Assembly (NCBI GenBank): GCA_026119935.1
Contig: JALRMH010000049.1
Coordinates: 215,685 to 279,684, forward strand
Reading direction: 5' to 3'
Source: Endothia cerciana
Lineage: Eukaryota; Ascomycota; Sordariomycetes; Diaporthales; Cryphonectriaceae
Length of the DNA stretch: 64,000 nt
Shown here: positions 35,208-44,558 of the stretch, piece after piece
Layout: every line of letters starts with the position of its first letter
How positions within the stretch are numbered: position 1 is the first letter of the stretch
Program-made: the position numbers and the translations under genes
The notes under the pieces: generated by a model
Seen by the model: only the letters and a program-made list of their open reading frames with translations
The model's database searches: none
What the model was told of the DNA's origin: nothing

Positions 35208-35423
35208 TTAGAAGGCTCACCGAACTTCGAAGAAGATGAGCTTCTCAACCAGATCTCTGAACTTGATCACGAGACAGCCCACCGAATCGCAAATGAAATC
35301 CTCGAACGCGACCAGACAGGCAAGCCCCCTCCACCGGCTGTCGGTTACCAGTGGTGCTTCCGCTTCATGAGACGACACAGGCAGAAAAATGAGGGACCCA
35401 GCAAGATCGTGGACAGGACATAA
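35208..35423 (+). pseudogene. Fot1/pogo-like transposase fragment (CENP-B-type HTH)
   Basis: An open segment of 71 codons bounded by stops. It reads FEEDELLNQISELD, then RIANEILERDQTGKPPPP, then VGYQWCFRFMRRHRQ. This matches the Tc5/CENP-B helix-turn-helix pattern of fungal pogo/Fot1 transposases (acidic start, AN-x-IL, VG-x-x-W-x-x-F-x-x-R). The catalytic DDE part is absent, so this is at most a remnant. No terminal inverted repeats were found by eye. Confidence 0.45.
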
Positions 35424-35879
35424 TTTGATACACTTATTGACATCGGGTCTCGACGGGGCGGACATTGCCAGAACAACCATGCGGCAGGTGTGGTCGGCAA
35501 CGGACTCTTCACTACGCCACTCGTCAGTCTTGCGCTTTCTGTCAAATATTAGGCGGTTGAAAATGCATTCTCGTCGAAGTGTCATCTTTTGCATGCTTAT
35601 TGGACATATTTTGGTCCCAGTCCAAGATAAAAAGTAAGAGACAGAAGCGCGCCAAAGGCAGAATAGCACCAAGGATCTTCACGAAAGCAAGACGGCTGCA
35701 GAAGAAGTTCGAGTGAATCCCCTAAGATCCACTAATTTATTTTCTGACGCACACAGGAACGTACAGAGCTTTTCATCACACACAAAACGAACTCCACCAG
35801 GTCAATCTCTCCCAAGGAAGGCAGAGGTCATATGAGGAGCATCAAGCTTGTATCGAGTGATCCTTTATGCACTAGTCGA
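35424..35879. other. Spacer, no gene
   Basis: Between the HTH fragment and the DUF3435 relic I see no coding region that I can support. Confidence 0.4.
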
Positions 35880-37215
35880 TCAACTCGAACACTCCGGATC
35901 ATGGCTCAAACCGGCCTGCGGCGTACGCCCATTGTTGATCTTATTCGGATTCGGCCTCAAACGTACGCCATGAACGTTGTGCACATGGGCTTTGAAAGCC
36001 ATGCTGTCGTTGTAGACGACTTTCTCCACTCTACATGTCGGGAAAGGACAGCTGAAGCTGTTATCTGTGGCGTGGCTAAGATGATAGTCAACGTGATCCC
36101 ACATATTACACATCCTTTTGTACTGCTTGCCGCAGAAGATGCAGGGAGCGGGTGGCGGCAGTTTGAGTTTGGAAAATCTTGGTAACACCCAGCTTTGCGC
36201 AAACTGACGAGCAATGGGCTCAGAATATGGTGATGGAGGCGCAGGGGAAGGATTCGACCCCGGTGGCAACCACGATCGTCTCAGCTGGCTCCGGAGCAAT
36301 CAATCGAGTGTCGGCGAAACTTGACGGGGGATGTTCTAGCACCTGCAGTCTGATCGCTGGGCCGGGTCTCGAGGAGTCCGATGTCTTTCGCGAAGCCCGC
36401 TTGCCAGGCTGCTTTGGCTTTTTTCGTGGTTCGCATACGAACGCATACGCCACCCACGCATTGATGGCATCGATCTTTCTCTGCAGCATCTCCTCATCTG
36501 GCAAGTCCTGGTCAAGGTCGCGCAAAACTTCCGTGATCTGCTCCCGTTCGGGCGAGGCATAGTGTATCTGCTGTGACTCCGCAGCACGCTGAACGCCAGG
36601 CTTCTTCAAAGTGTCGCCAAGAAACCGTTGTTGAAGTTGATCGTCATCTGACATTTGAAAAAAAACTCTGCGCGCATGCGCTGCAGAACTTTCCGACACT
36701 GTGACTGTTTGGCAGCCCGGAGCTCGTTGTCTTTCTCTGCCTCAATTGAAGCAAGTCACCACCTACCGCGAGTGTCGGCTTCCCGTACTTTTCCCCGAGT
36801 TGGTCACGAAGTTTGCCCAGCTGCGCTGCAAGCCGCCGCACCAGTTTGCTTGGGCCGGTCATGTCCATTACTTCGCTTGGCACTATCCTCGGGGCCTTCT
36901 CGTTGCGGCGAACGCCCATATGATTCATGACAGCTAGATACGGTGAGCTGGTCCCACGGCCAAGAGAGGCGTCTTGCACTACAGCATTCAACTCTGGAAT
37001 TGTGGTAGGCCACTTGGTAGGTATCGCTTCTCGGCTGATGCCGCAATGTTTGATCTCGGACGGATTGCCTGTAGTTACCTTTGTCGGGTCAGGTTGAGAA
37101 CAGCTTGCGGGGCCAGCGATTGGGTACTTACGATCAACAGTCTCTGCGAAGCCTCGCCGATAGCAATAATTCTGCAGATGCTCTTCCAATCCGACCTCTT
37201 TTCCGGGTCGCTGAG
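35880..37215 (-). pseudogene. Decayed DUF3435 gene (Captain-like tyrosine recombinase family)
   Basis: Family landmarks occur in order on the minus strand but in different frames. First is EEHLQNYCYRRGFAETVDR (about 37190-37130), the Tyr/Arg box near the recombinase catalytic Arg. Then come PYLAVMNHMGVRRNEKAP and LRDQLGEKYGKPTLAVGG (about 36930-36750), a helical SIEAEKDNELRAAKQ stretch, EREQITEVLRDLDQDLP, and finally a C2H2-like end with CIFCGKQYKRMCNMWDHV, FSCPFPTCR and FKAHVHNVHGVRLRP. The frame changes at about 36755 and again between 36290 and 36225; a donor-like gtaagt after VDR may be a true intron. The N-terminal recombinase core is missing, replaced by an HNH relic. Known: DUF3435 contains the Captains of Starship transposons. 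Inferred: this may be the former mobiliser of the island, or an unrelated copy. Confidence 0.65.
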
Positions 37216-37288
37216 AGTGATCATTGAAAATGCTCTGTGTGAGCGGTTCATCAATCTTGTCATAACTGGTGGGCTGGTGACTTGTAGG

Positions 37289-37763
37289 TCATTGTCCACT
37301 GGTCTGGCAGCGGTGTTGGCGAGGGAAGCGCCGGTCGGAGAAGCTGGCCACGATGGGATATGGCGATGGCGGTGAGGAACTCGAACCCGGACTCGAACTC
37401 GAGGCTGGGAGGTCGGAGATTTGAAGCCAGTAGTCGCCAGGCTGTAATATGCCATCCAAAGAGAGGGCAACCGAGGCGAGGCCGTCCCTATCATGCGACA
37501 GTCTTGCCCTGTCAAAGGCATTGTCGGCGACGATGGCGCAAGCATGCAGAACGGTTGGCATGATGGACGCCGACATCGACATCGGACTGGTTTGAGCGCT
37601 GGGAGTCGTTAGGGAGGGGGTCGACGGCTGGGAATTCGAGTAGCACGTCGATGCCTTCGTCATAGTGTGGATGTCGAATGCGCGCCGAAGGCTCCAGCCC
37701 TTCCGAGTCCCATCCCGGCAGCGGATGTAGAAGGGTCCTGCCGCTTCTAGGCATTAGCAGCAA
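37289..37763 (-). pseudogene. HNH-family nuclease relic A (N-terminal part)
   Basis: Two overlapping frames together give the N-terminal module common to fungal HNH (HNH_2-type) proteins: IRHPHYDEGIDVLLEFPAVD in one frame, then VLHACAIVADNAFDRARLS, SLDGILQPGDYWLQI and YPIVASFSDRRFPRQH in another. The shift occurs at about 37600. No HNH catalytic motif follows; the sequence runs straight into the DUF3435 relic. It is truncated and frameshifted, so non-functional as read. Confidence 0.5.
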
Positions 37764-38509
37764 TTGTTACTTGATAACTTAAAAATATATGATTAACATA
37801 GATATTGATTAAAATAATTAAATATAATGCATTTTTAGATGCTCGGCATTGCGGATCGCGCTCAACGCCCTGGGGATGGGAACCACGCCATTGACGGATG
37901 GGACTCTGAGCGGATCGCCCATCTTCGCGCACGTCAGAGCCCGGCGATCTAAGACGAGATCCCCGCCATCGACGAACGGGGCGTTGAGTATCTGCAATGT
38001 GCCGTGGGGGACTCGGTCTCTTTGTGAACCACACCGCTGGTAGCAGTGTTTGACCGCTCTGGGTGGTTACGCTTAGGTTGAACCGCTAAGACGGGGAGGA
38101 CGCGCACGCTCGACAGGATCGGAGCCGGAGCCAGAGAGCCCGCCAAGTCCATCGCCAACATTGTCTTGATGTTCCGAAACAGTAATGGTACCTCCACGCA
38201 GCATGTGTGGGCTCCTTTGTTGCTGCTCGCGGTGGTCGCCTCGTGGTGTTCCAGGACCGTCAACCCGTCCTCGCTCGCGCTTCGCGGAACCGAACAGCCT
38301 ATATTCCTGCTTTGGGACGCGTCGACCGTCTCCCCCATGTTTAGATCATAATGGCTCCTCGTGCGACGACCCGGGCCCCCCCTCCTCCAGCCCAGTTTCG
38401 GCATCTCTTATCATGACGCCGCTTCGAGGTCTGTGTCGTATTAATGGGACCTGGCCTCACCCTCTTTGCGCGTCCTCTCTCGGTATTCGCCAGCTCGCCG
38501 CGCTGATCC
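37764..38509. other. Spacer between HNH relics
   Basis: A short AT-rich patch (about 37780-37835) and GC-rich, frame-broken sequence. A phrase resembling TCTTCGCGCACGTCAGAGCCCG and CCCGCCATCGACGAACGGG near 37920-37985 is partly repeated nearby at 37885-37915. No gene is supported. Confidence 0.3.
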
Positions 38510-39277
38510 CTTATCCTCTTGTTGATGTTGGCTTCGGCCGGCACTCGTGGAAAGATTCGCTCGCGGCTCTTGATCGTATCGGACGGTGAAATATCCAGCT
38601 GATGGGTAGGAAAACCGCAGAGTGATCTGTGGACATCAAGCCACTGATGGATGTCGGATCGCAAGACCACCCGGTTCGCGGTATCCTCCGTGTCTTTTCG
38701 GTCCAAACCATAGCGACCCATCGAAGTTGGATAGAAACCAGTCCGCGTTCCTCCCTCGGCGCCAAGTGAGCCTCCGTCGACGAATACGTGGACCATCCCC
38801 AGAAGGCCGGCCTCCAGGACGTACCATCAACGACAAAAGGTAGTACTCATCCAAGATCAAGACGTCGTTGAGCGGAGCCGTCACCGCCGTCTGCCCCTGC
38901 TTGTCAAGGGCAAGACGACCCGACCAAGCATTGTTGGCGACGATCTGGCAAGCGACGAGCGCTGTGGCATGGTGCAGCACCCCAAATGCCGCGGCATCGT
39001 TCACCTGCTCGGTGGCAGGACCAACGCGCGCGAGACAGAAAAGAACGTTGTGAGGAGCGTCGTAGCCAGGGTGCAGAAATCGAATAAGGCCAGTGTGCCG
39101 TGTTGTCGATGGCAGCTCGCACCCTCTTGGGCTCGTGGACAAGTTGGGTGAAGACCGACCCAGGAATCTAGAGTGGAGACTTGATGTCGCAATACAGGTT
39201 CCCGATTCAAGTACTGAGTCAGCAGGCGAGCGATCTGCGCCAGCCAAATAGTTACAGTTGCATGTGCGAGAACACAA
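38510..39277 (-). pseudogene. HNH-family nuclease relic B
   Basis: One frame carries the N-terminal module: FLHPGYDAPHNVLFCLARV, GVLHHATALVACQIVANNAW, and LNDVLILDEYYLL. Downstream the HNH core continues in another frame, with SMGRYGLDRKDTEDTANRV followed by VLRSDIHQWLD, which matches the DT-N...LR-DIH signature of fungal HNH proteins. The shift lies near 38720-38770. The first catalytic His region is damaged. It is on the same strand as relic A, about 0.75 kb away, and has similar domain content, so the two look like diverged duplicates. Confidence 0.55.
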
Positions 39278-39505
39278 CGCACTAACTTATATGTAACCAA
39301 CCCGTACTTGGTCCGGCCCGTGTGTTTACCCGCAGAGAACCCTGTGGGCCGTCTGATACCGTAGCGCCTTTCGCTCCGCACGCCGCAGCACGCCTTTAAA
39401 TGTGGTCTTAGGCCCGCCCGTCCACACCTAAATCTGACGAATATTACCAATACCTACACGGGCATCCTCATCCTCGTATATCTAACAGAAACTGAGCGAA
39501 CCATT

Positions 39506-40534
39506 ATGGACTGCGTCCGATGGCTGTTGTCCTTCAGGGAGCGTCGCCTCCAGCGGAACAGCAACGCAATATTAGAAGCTGCGTGTCCGCCTATCCTTGG
39601 AGTCCCGAACGAAATCCTCATGGAGATCATCAACCACCTCGGCCTACATGACGAATTCCTTCTCTCACAGACCTGCAGGGCTTTTCGAAAGCTTACCAAG
39701 AGAAACTGGAAACTTGCTTTTCAGCGGTTTTCTCATACCAAACGAATCAATTTCTGGACCGGGCTTGCTTACGTACTACCAAACCATTGGGTCTGCGGAT
39801 CGTGTGGCAAGCTCCATACGATTAACAAATGGGATAGACCAAGACCAGGAGACTATGGATCGGTCCCCCTATGCCAGCGACGAGATGGTCTCAAATTTGA
39901 TTATATCTATCCTCTCCGACATACGCACGTTCAGCTAGCTCTGAAGTTAACTCGGATGGGATCTACTAATAACCAAAGATATCTTAAAAATATCATGTCG
40001 CCATTCACGATCGAAACGACGAGCTCTCCTTATTTTCGACTACGGTTGACTTATCACGCTGTACCGAAAGTTGTTGCTGAAAGGTTTCTCCTTCAGGTGA
40101 AACGTGAATTTCGAAACGACATAGCAGCAGTTTCCCCTTACGAACTTCGACTGGAACACATCTGTCCACATATGATGATTATGCCATCTAAAATATATGG
40201 GCGTCGACTTTATAATAGGATATCACAAGTGTTTGGACTGGACGGCCTCTCGAAAGATGTTCATCTTGCATTTGCCAGCTTTGGAAAGACATTTACCGGT
40301 CACTGCAAACGTTGTCTAACGGATTATACAGTCTTGGCCTATCCTGGTATAGTAACGATTCATTCCTGGCACGACCTCGGATCGTATACATCCCCATTCA
40401 ACCAACAATGGACGGCACATATTCGGACTAGGCAGAATGAATTCTCCGACGGGCCACCTGTGTATTACTATCCCGGGACTATTCGATATATGTATTTCGA
40501 GGGATCTGTCGATGGAAGGGCGACGGAGGTGTAG
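39506..40534 (+). CDS. F-box protein
   Basis: Single exon, 342 aa, intact. The F-box lies at about residues 30-70 (PPILGVPNEILMEIINHLG, then LSQTCRAFRKLTKRNW), which by family knowledge binds Skp1 in SCF ubiquitin ligases. Downstream there are two cysteine pairs (WVCGSCGKLH and HCKRCLTDY) that may bind metal, and no recognised WD40 or LRR repeats, so the substrate cannot be guessed. Codon use is less GC-biased at third positions than in the core genes on either side of the island. F-box families are expanded and often strain-specific in Pezizomycotina. It is one of the few intact genes in the island. Confidence 0.8.
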   Translation: MDCVRWLLSFRERRLQRNSNAILEAACPPILGVPNEILMEIINHLGLHDEFLLSQTCRAFRKLTKRNWKLAFQRFSHTKRINFWTGLAYVLPNHWVCGSCGKLHTINKWDRPRPGDYGSVPLCQRRDGLKFDYIYPLRHTHVQLALKLTRMGSTNNQRYLKNIMSPFTIETTSSPYFRLRLTYHAVPKVVAERFLLQVKREFRNDIAAVSPYELRLEHICPHMMIMPSKIYGRRLYNRISQVFGLDGLSKDVHLAFASFGKTFTGHCKRCLTDYTVLAYPGIVTIHSWHDLGSYTSPFNQQWTAHIRTRQNEFSDGPPVYYYPGTIRYMYFEGSVDGRATEV

Positions 40535-41146
40535 TCAACTTTCCTGACTGACGAGAAAGGGCCTGGAACTTCAATCTGATAATTAGCGGCCCCTCCTGTC
40601 CCGCGCCGACGACCGTATCCGGGAAGACAAGAGGGATGTTCAAGGTTGTGGTCCCAGAGAGGGCCCGAAAGGAGAGGTGTTGAGTCATAACGAAGGCTTT
40701 GCGAGCTTGAGTGTGAAATTCCGGACAACTTCGAGCCTCGACGAAATGTGCGAACCCCTCAGGCTGGAGGCAAGAGTTGCGTTTCTCGTGGACGTTATGC
40801 TGCTGCCGGGCCGGGCTAGTGGTATATCGACTCGTACTTTTGAGCATGACATCTGGACCTATCGGGTGGTATCTACCGCCGGTCTGCTTTTGAAAATACC
40901 ATCAGCATCAAAAGTAAGGAATGGAAGTTGAGACTGTGGCGTGGACAACCAACCTTTGCTCCCGAAGGCATGCTGGGAATGCGTTGGCCGCGAGCAGGCC
41001 ACGATCAGGTCGACATCTCATCTTGGTTTCACCTCTCTGCTGGAGAGAGGCTACTCAGCCCAGCAACCACTGCACGGTGTGAGACGCTGCTGGGTCCCAC
41101 GGCCACCCACCCCCCGGTCTATCGATGGCCCGACCGGGAAAGGCTT
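40535..41146. other. Spacer after F-box gene
   Basis: Short open frames exist on both strands (for example minus 40479-40847) but none shows a domain or clean start context. I do not call a gene. Confidence 0.35.
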
Positions 41147-41407
41147 CTACATATACAGCGTCAGCAATTCATCGATTTCATCATCGGAAGAGTCGCCCGG
41201 GTTGTGGACTGTTTGTTCTAAAGCTATAACTCGGCCTTCTAGTGCTTGAAGCCTCCTGTCCTTCTCGACCTGAGCCACGGGAATGATCCCGTGTCTCTCC
41301 AAGAAGGACGAGACGCCAGGGATTTTGAACGTACCTCTTATCATTATGAAGGCGATGATCGCCATCAGCAGAGTTGCAATAGCTGATATCCATGCCGCGG
41401 CCGACAT
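41147..41407 (-). CDS. Small single-pass membrane protein, unrecognised
   Basis: From M41407 (MSAAAWISAIATL) the frame encodes 86 aa: one hydrophobic helix of about 22 residues at the N-terminus (WISAIATLLMAIIAFIMI), a short linker, then a heptad-like charged segment (DRRLQALEGRVIALEQTV) and an acidic end. An ATG 34 codons upstream (41509) is in frame, but the shorter form starts right at the membrane helix and is preferred. Similar small anchor-plus-coiled-coil proteins occur near accessory genes in fungi, but I recognise no named family. Confidence 0.45.
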   Translation of the reverse strand: MSAAAWISAIATLLMAIIAFIMIRGTFKIPGVSSFLERHGIIPVAQVEKDRRLQALEGRVIALEQTVHNPGDSSDDEIDELLTLYM

Positions 41408-41509
41408 GGTGGCGATTGGTGCCTTGGAGAGGAGAGAGAAGAGTACACAGAGCACTGCTTTGGAGATTGTTTGTCTATCCCCGGAGCAGAAAATCGATCG
41501 TTCTTTCAC

Positions 41510-44198
41510 TTTCGACTAAGAATCTCCCGTGGAAGGGACTCATGGCGGCAAAGGAGAGGCAAGGGCCAGCACGATCCTCACGCATTCCTCGTATGAGAAA
41601 GAGATCCTCTCGTGCGCGTCCTCCAGGTTCCCGAACAGCATATATTCTAAGTAAAGGAGAGGCGATGGTGAGATCCTGGAAGAATAGAGCCGGACAATAT
41701 GATTCTAAGGGTGCATTTAGTAATTATGCATGCAGTGCCTAATTGAGCAATCTAGAGTTTGACCTATATATGAGATCCTTCGTATGATTCTGATCTCCTT
41801 TTCCTAAGTATTTCTATTGTATTTGATTCCTACCGGCTGCTTATAAGTAACTTCCTCCCTAGTACTAATATTCTAATGAGTGGCTGCTACTTCTTATGAG
41901 CAGCCATAGTAATTCCCCATTACTATACACTTTGGTTACCAAAAAAGAAAAAAAATGGCTCATTAGTTGTCTCTGGATCTCTGATCACGATAACCCTGTT
42001 CTCGCGTGCTTGCGATTTTGTCTGGGTTCCTGGTGGACGGGCGACGGCAGCAGATCTAGGTGCACCCTCTGTCCCTGACTGGTCCTCAGCTTCCGCGGTA
42101 GCTCTGTCGTCTGTGTCCGCCATTATGATGTCTGAAGGCGAGCTGACCCTTTTGTCTCTGTTGGGGTGGCCTTGAAGTGCTGACAGAGTTGGCTGGGTCT
42201 GTTTCTACGGCCCAAGACTGGTGGTATCTCCGTAGTCGCATTATGGCTTTCACGCAGAACAAACAGGGCACTCTATGCGGGTCACTTTTTGGTCCCTTTC
42301 GAAGCTTCTCAATATCTGAAAAGAGCATTCCTCCTAGAGGCATTTCTTCGCATTGTGCTGGCGATGCGGTGCTTGGCCCTGCATAGCTAGAGGAGGGCTT
42401 AGGAGGTGCAGCTGTTCCTGGCTGCTTGCCTTTTGTCACCAGAGGCTGAGGCATCGTCGGGACGGAGTCGAACTTGTACTGGGGCCTTCTGGGGTAGAAT
42501 GAGCTGCTGAACCTTCCGGAGTAGCCGTCTGTGGATTCTTGTCTTTATCAGGAGATGTTGAGGCATTTGCTCTAGAGGGAGTCGCCTCAGTGCTGGAGGG
42601 AGTCTCTAGCTGCTGAGGCCGAGGGTCTGTCCTGGGTTTGCGATGCCGGTCCTGCCGGCACTGTGCTGCTTCTCGTTGTCCCTTGGTGATGGCGGCTGTG
42701 TGAGCCCATGGGCCACAACGTCTTGGTCGGCTTTGCTCACCATGCCGGTTGTGGAGGATGATTCTTAGGGAGAAAACGTATTTTACTTCTGTAGGTCTCT
42801 TCAGCTTCTTATAAAAATCGGACGGGGCCTGAAAATGACGGGGTTCAAGTAAGACGAAATTCGGGAGGGGGATAGGACAAGCATAGCGGGCACCAGTCTA
42901 CAGGTCACTGCCACATGCCGGGACCAATATTATGCCATTAAAAAGATAATCCATAGTCGTGAAACACGATCCAGTTCTTCTCGTTCTTAAATTTGAGCCT
43001 CAGATAAAAACAACAAGTTGTTACCTATGTAGGTTTCTCAAGAATCACCTTCTTCTGGACTTACTCAAGTTGTAAGGCCTCGAGGCCTTTTGCGCCAGAC
43101 AATTTCCAGCCATTCCAAGTAAATTCAGATCCTGTCGAATGTGTCCTAGAATGACTTTATGGATGTAAGATGGGAATATAGTAAAAGCTGATTAAGACTT
43201 TTATTATATCAAACTTCCACAAACGTAAAATTGATATTCAATTACCTTTAACGCCCTATGATAATTCCATGCAGAGTTACCCTAGGGTACCTGGGTAAAT
43301 GCAAAATAGGACCCATTCCCCTACCTAGATCGGCGGAAACTTTGGTAGTACGGTTGGGGCTTCGAGAGGGGCCGGTTCGAGTGTCTTTGGCAAGACCCTT
43401 TCCATGAGTTGGGAGAGTTGGCCCTTGTATAGACCTAATGGTGGGTTCTGAGTAGGATCTATGAAGCTCCTAGACCCTATCCACACCTCGCAGACGGACA
43501 CTGATGATTCCAGACCCCCGGCTAGCACTTAGCTGTCCATAAAGATCGAACTGATGGTTAAGGGACAGAGCAGACAGGGCTTGTCCGGAGGCAGGACGTT
43601 GTAGAAACAGTCGTGATGATTATCACATTGGGTACCTGAAGGTATTGCTCGGTGGGGAGGCATAATATGAGGTTCAGGTCTGGAAGCCTGATGATGCCGA
43701 GATCTGGTCTGTGGTAGAATCAGCCACGTTGGAGCGTTGAGGATCAGCGGCGTCTCGTAGGTTGAAATCAGAGCAAGAAAGACATGCCATGCGAGCTGAC
43801 TTGAGCGTAGACAGATCCTTGCCAGCAAGAATGATGTTTTGCGGGGTCCAGCTCAGTGTCTTGACGGAAAATAGCGTGTAATAATAGCAGGTTTAACTCG
43901 TTCTGCAACATGTTTGCATAAGGCCATTCGCCAGGTCAAATCATCTCAGGCTAGGATAGTTTGCCCTATATAGCAGGGAGACCTGTCTGGAGACGCATAG
44001 CGTACCAGGCTAAGTGTTGGGGTTGGGCTAAGGTATATTGCGTTCATATATGCTGTTTGCGTCATCCCGGAACGTTACCAGTTTTCAGTTTCCGAGAAAT
44101 ATTATCCATCGTTTTGAACAAGAAACGGTCAACAATTTCCTATAGAGAGAAAAACAGCCAAAAAAAAAAAAAAGGGGGAATTTACAAGTACTAAATCA
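41510..44198. other. Island right margin with degenerate sequence
   Basis: No intact gene is supported in this 2.7 kb. Minus-strand frames at 42086-42454 (with VPCLFCVKAIMR) and 43529-43828 (with DKPCLLCPL) both contain a short PCLxC motif and Ser/Pro-rich surroundings, and their frames are broken, which suggests decayed copies of an unidentified gene. AT content is high from about 43,000 to 44,190. A 14-base A run at about 44160-44173 lies just inside the right repeat. Confidence 0.35.
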
Positions 44199-44233
44199 GC
44201 AACGATGGATTTTACCACTAAACCATTTGCGCG
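44199..44233. repeat. 35-bp direct repeat, right copy (orphan tRNA-Gly 5' half)
   Basis: Exact copy of 26883-26917 in the same orientation. On the minus strand it reads as the tRNA-Gly 5' end, D arm, 5' side of the anticodon stem and the first two anticodon bases, then diverges. There is no 3' half nearby, so no functional tRNA can form here. A run of T on the minus strand follows about 25 bases downstream. Confidence 0.85.
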
Positions 44234-44558
44234 CTTGTGTTTTTATTGCTGAAGGGATGGCCTCATTAGGACGTTCATGAGAGTGTGAGGAGGTGGGGTG
44301 GCGGTGGGGCGGTGAACCGGCAAGGTCCCACCACGGCCCGGAGCATTCATTCTTTTTGCAGTCGAGGTGAGGTGTCTGAGATTGTCTGAGCTTCGATACT
44401 GAGGTATAAACTGAGGTATATATACTACTGATGTGTTAGTCGAGCCGGTTTGTCTGCCCATTCTTTGAACCCAAGCCCCCGCCCCCGCCCCCCCCCCCCC
44501 CGGGGCTTATTGTGCCTTGTGCTTTTCTGGCACACAAGGGATGCACCGAGCACCATGC

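Larger units (their letters stand above)
26883..44233. mobile_element. Putative tRNA-Gly-targeted accessory island (about 17.3 kb)
   Basis: The segment lies between two identical 35-bp direct repeats of the tRNA-Gly 5' half. Seen in the sequence: an intact tRNA at the left end, an orphan half-tRNA at the right end, and between them a change of gene content from conserved housekeeping genes to an FHA kinase, an F-box protein, short orphan ORFs, a decayed DUF3435 gene, two HNH-family relics and a Fot1/pogo-like fragment. Known: DUF3435 includes the Captain tyrosine recombinases that move Starship elements in Pezizomycotina, and tyrosine recombinases of other domains of life often use tRNA genes. 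Inferred: a one-time insertion at the tRNA that carried its own 5' half and so kept the gene functional. No terminal inverted repeats were seen, and the DUF3435 relic is internal rather than at an end, so a canonical Starship is not shown. Alternative: the half-tRNA arose independently by repair or retroposition. Confidence 0.5.

Noticed and set aside
26883..44233. Calling the island a canonical Starship
   Set aside because: The DUF3435 gene is internal and decayed, no terminal inverted repeats were seen, and the 35-bp tRNA-half repeat differs from the short targets usual for Starships.
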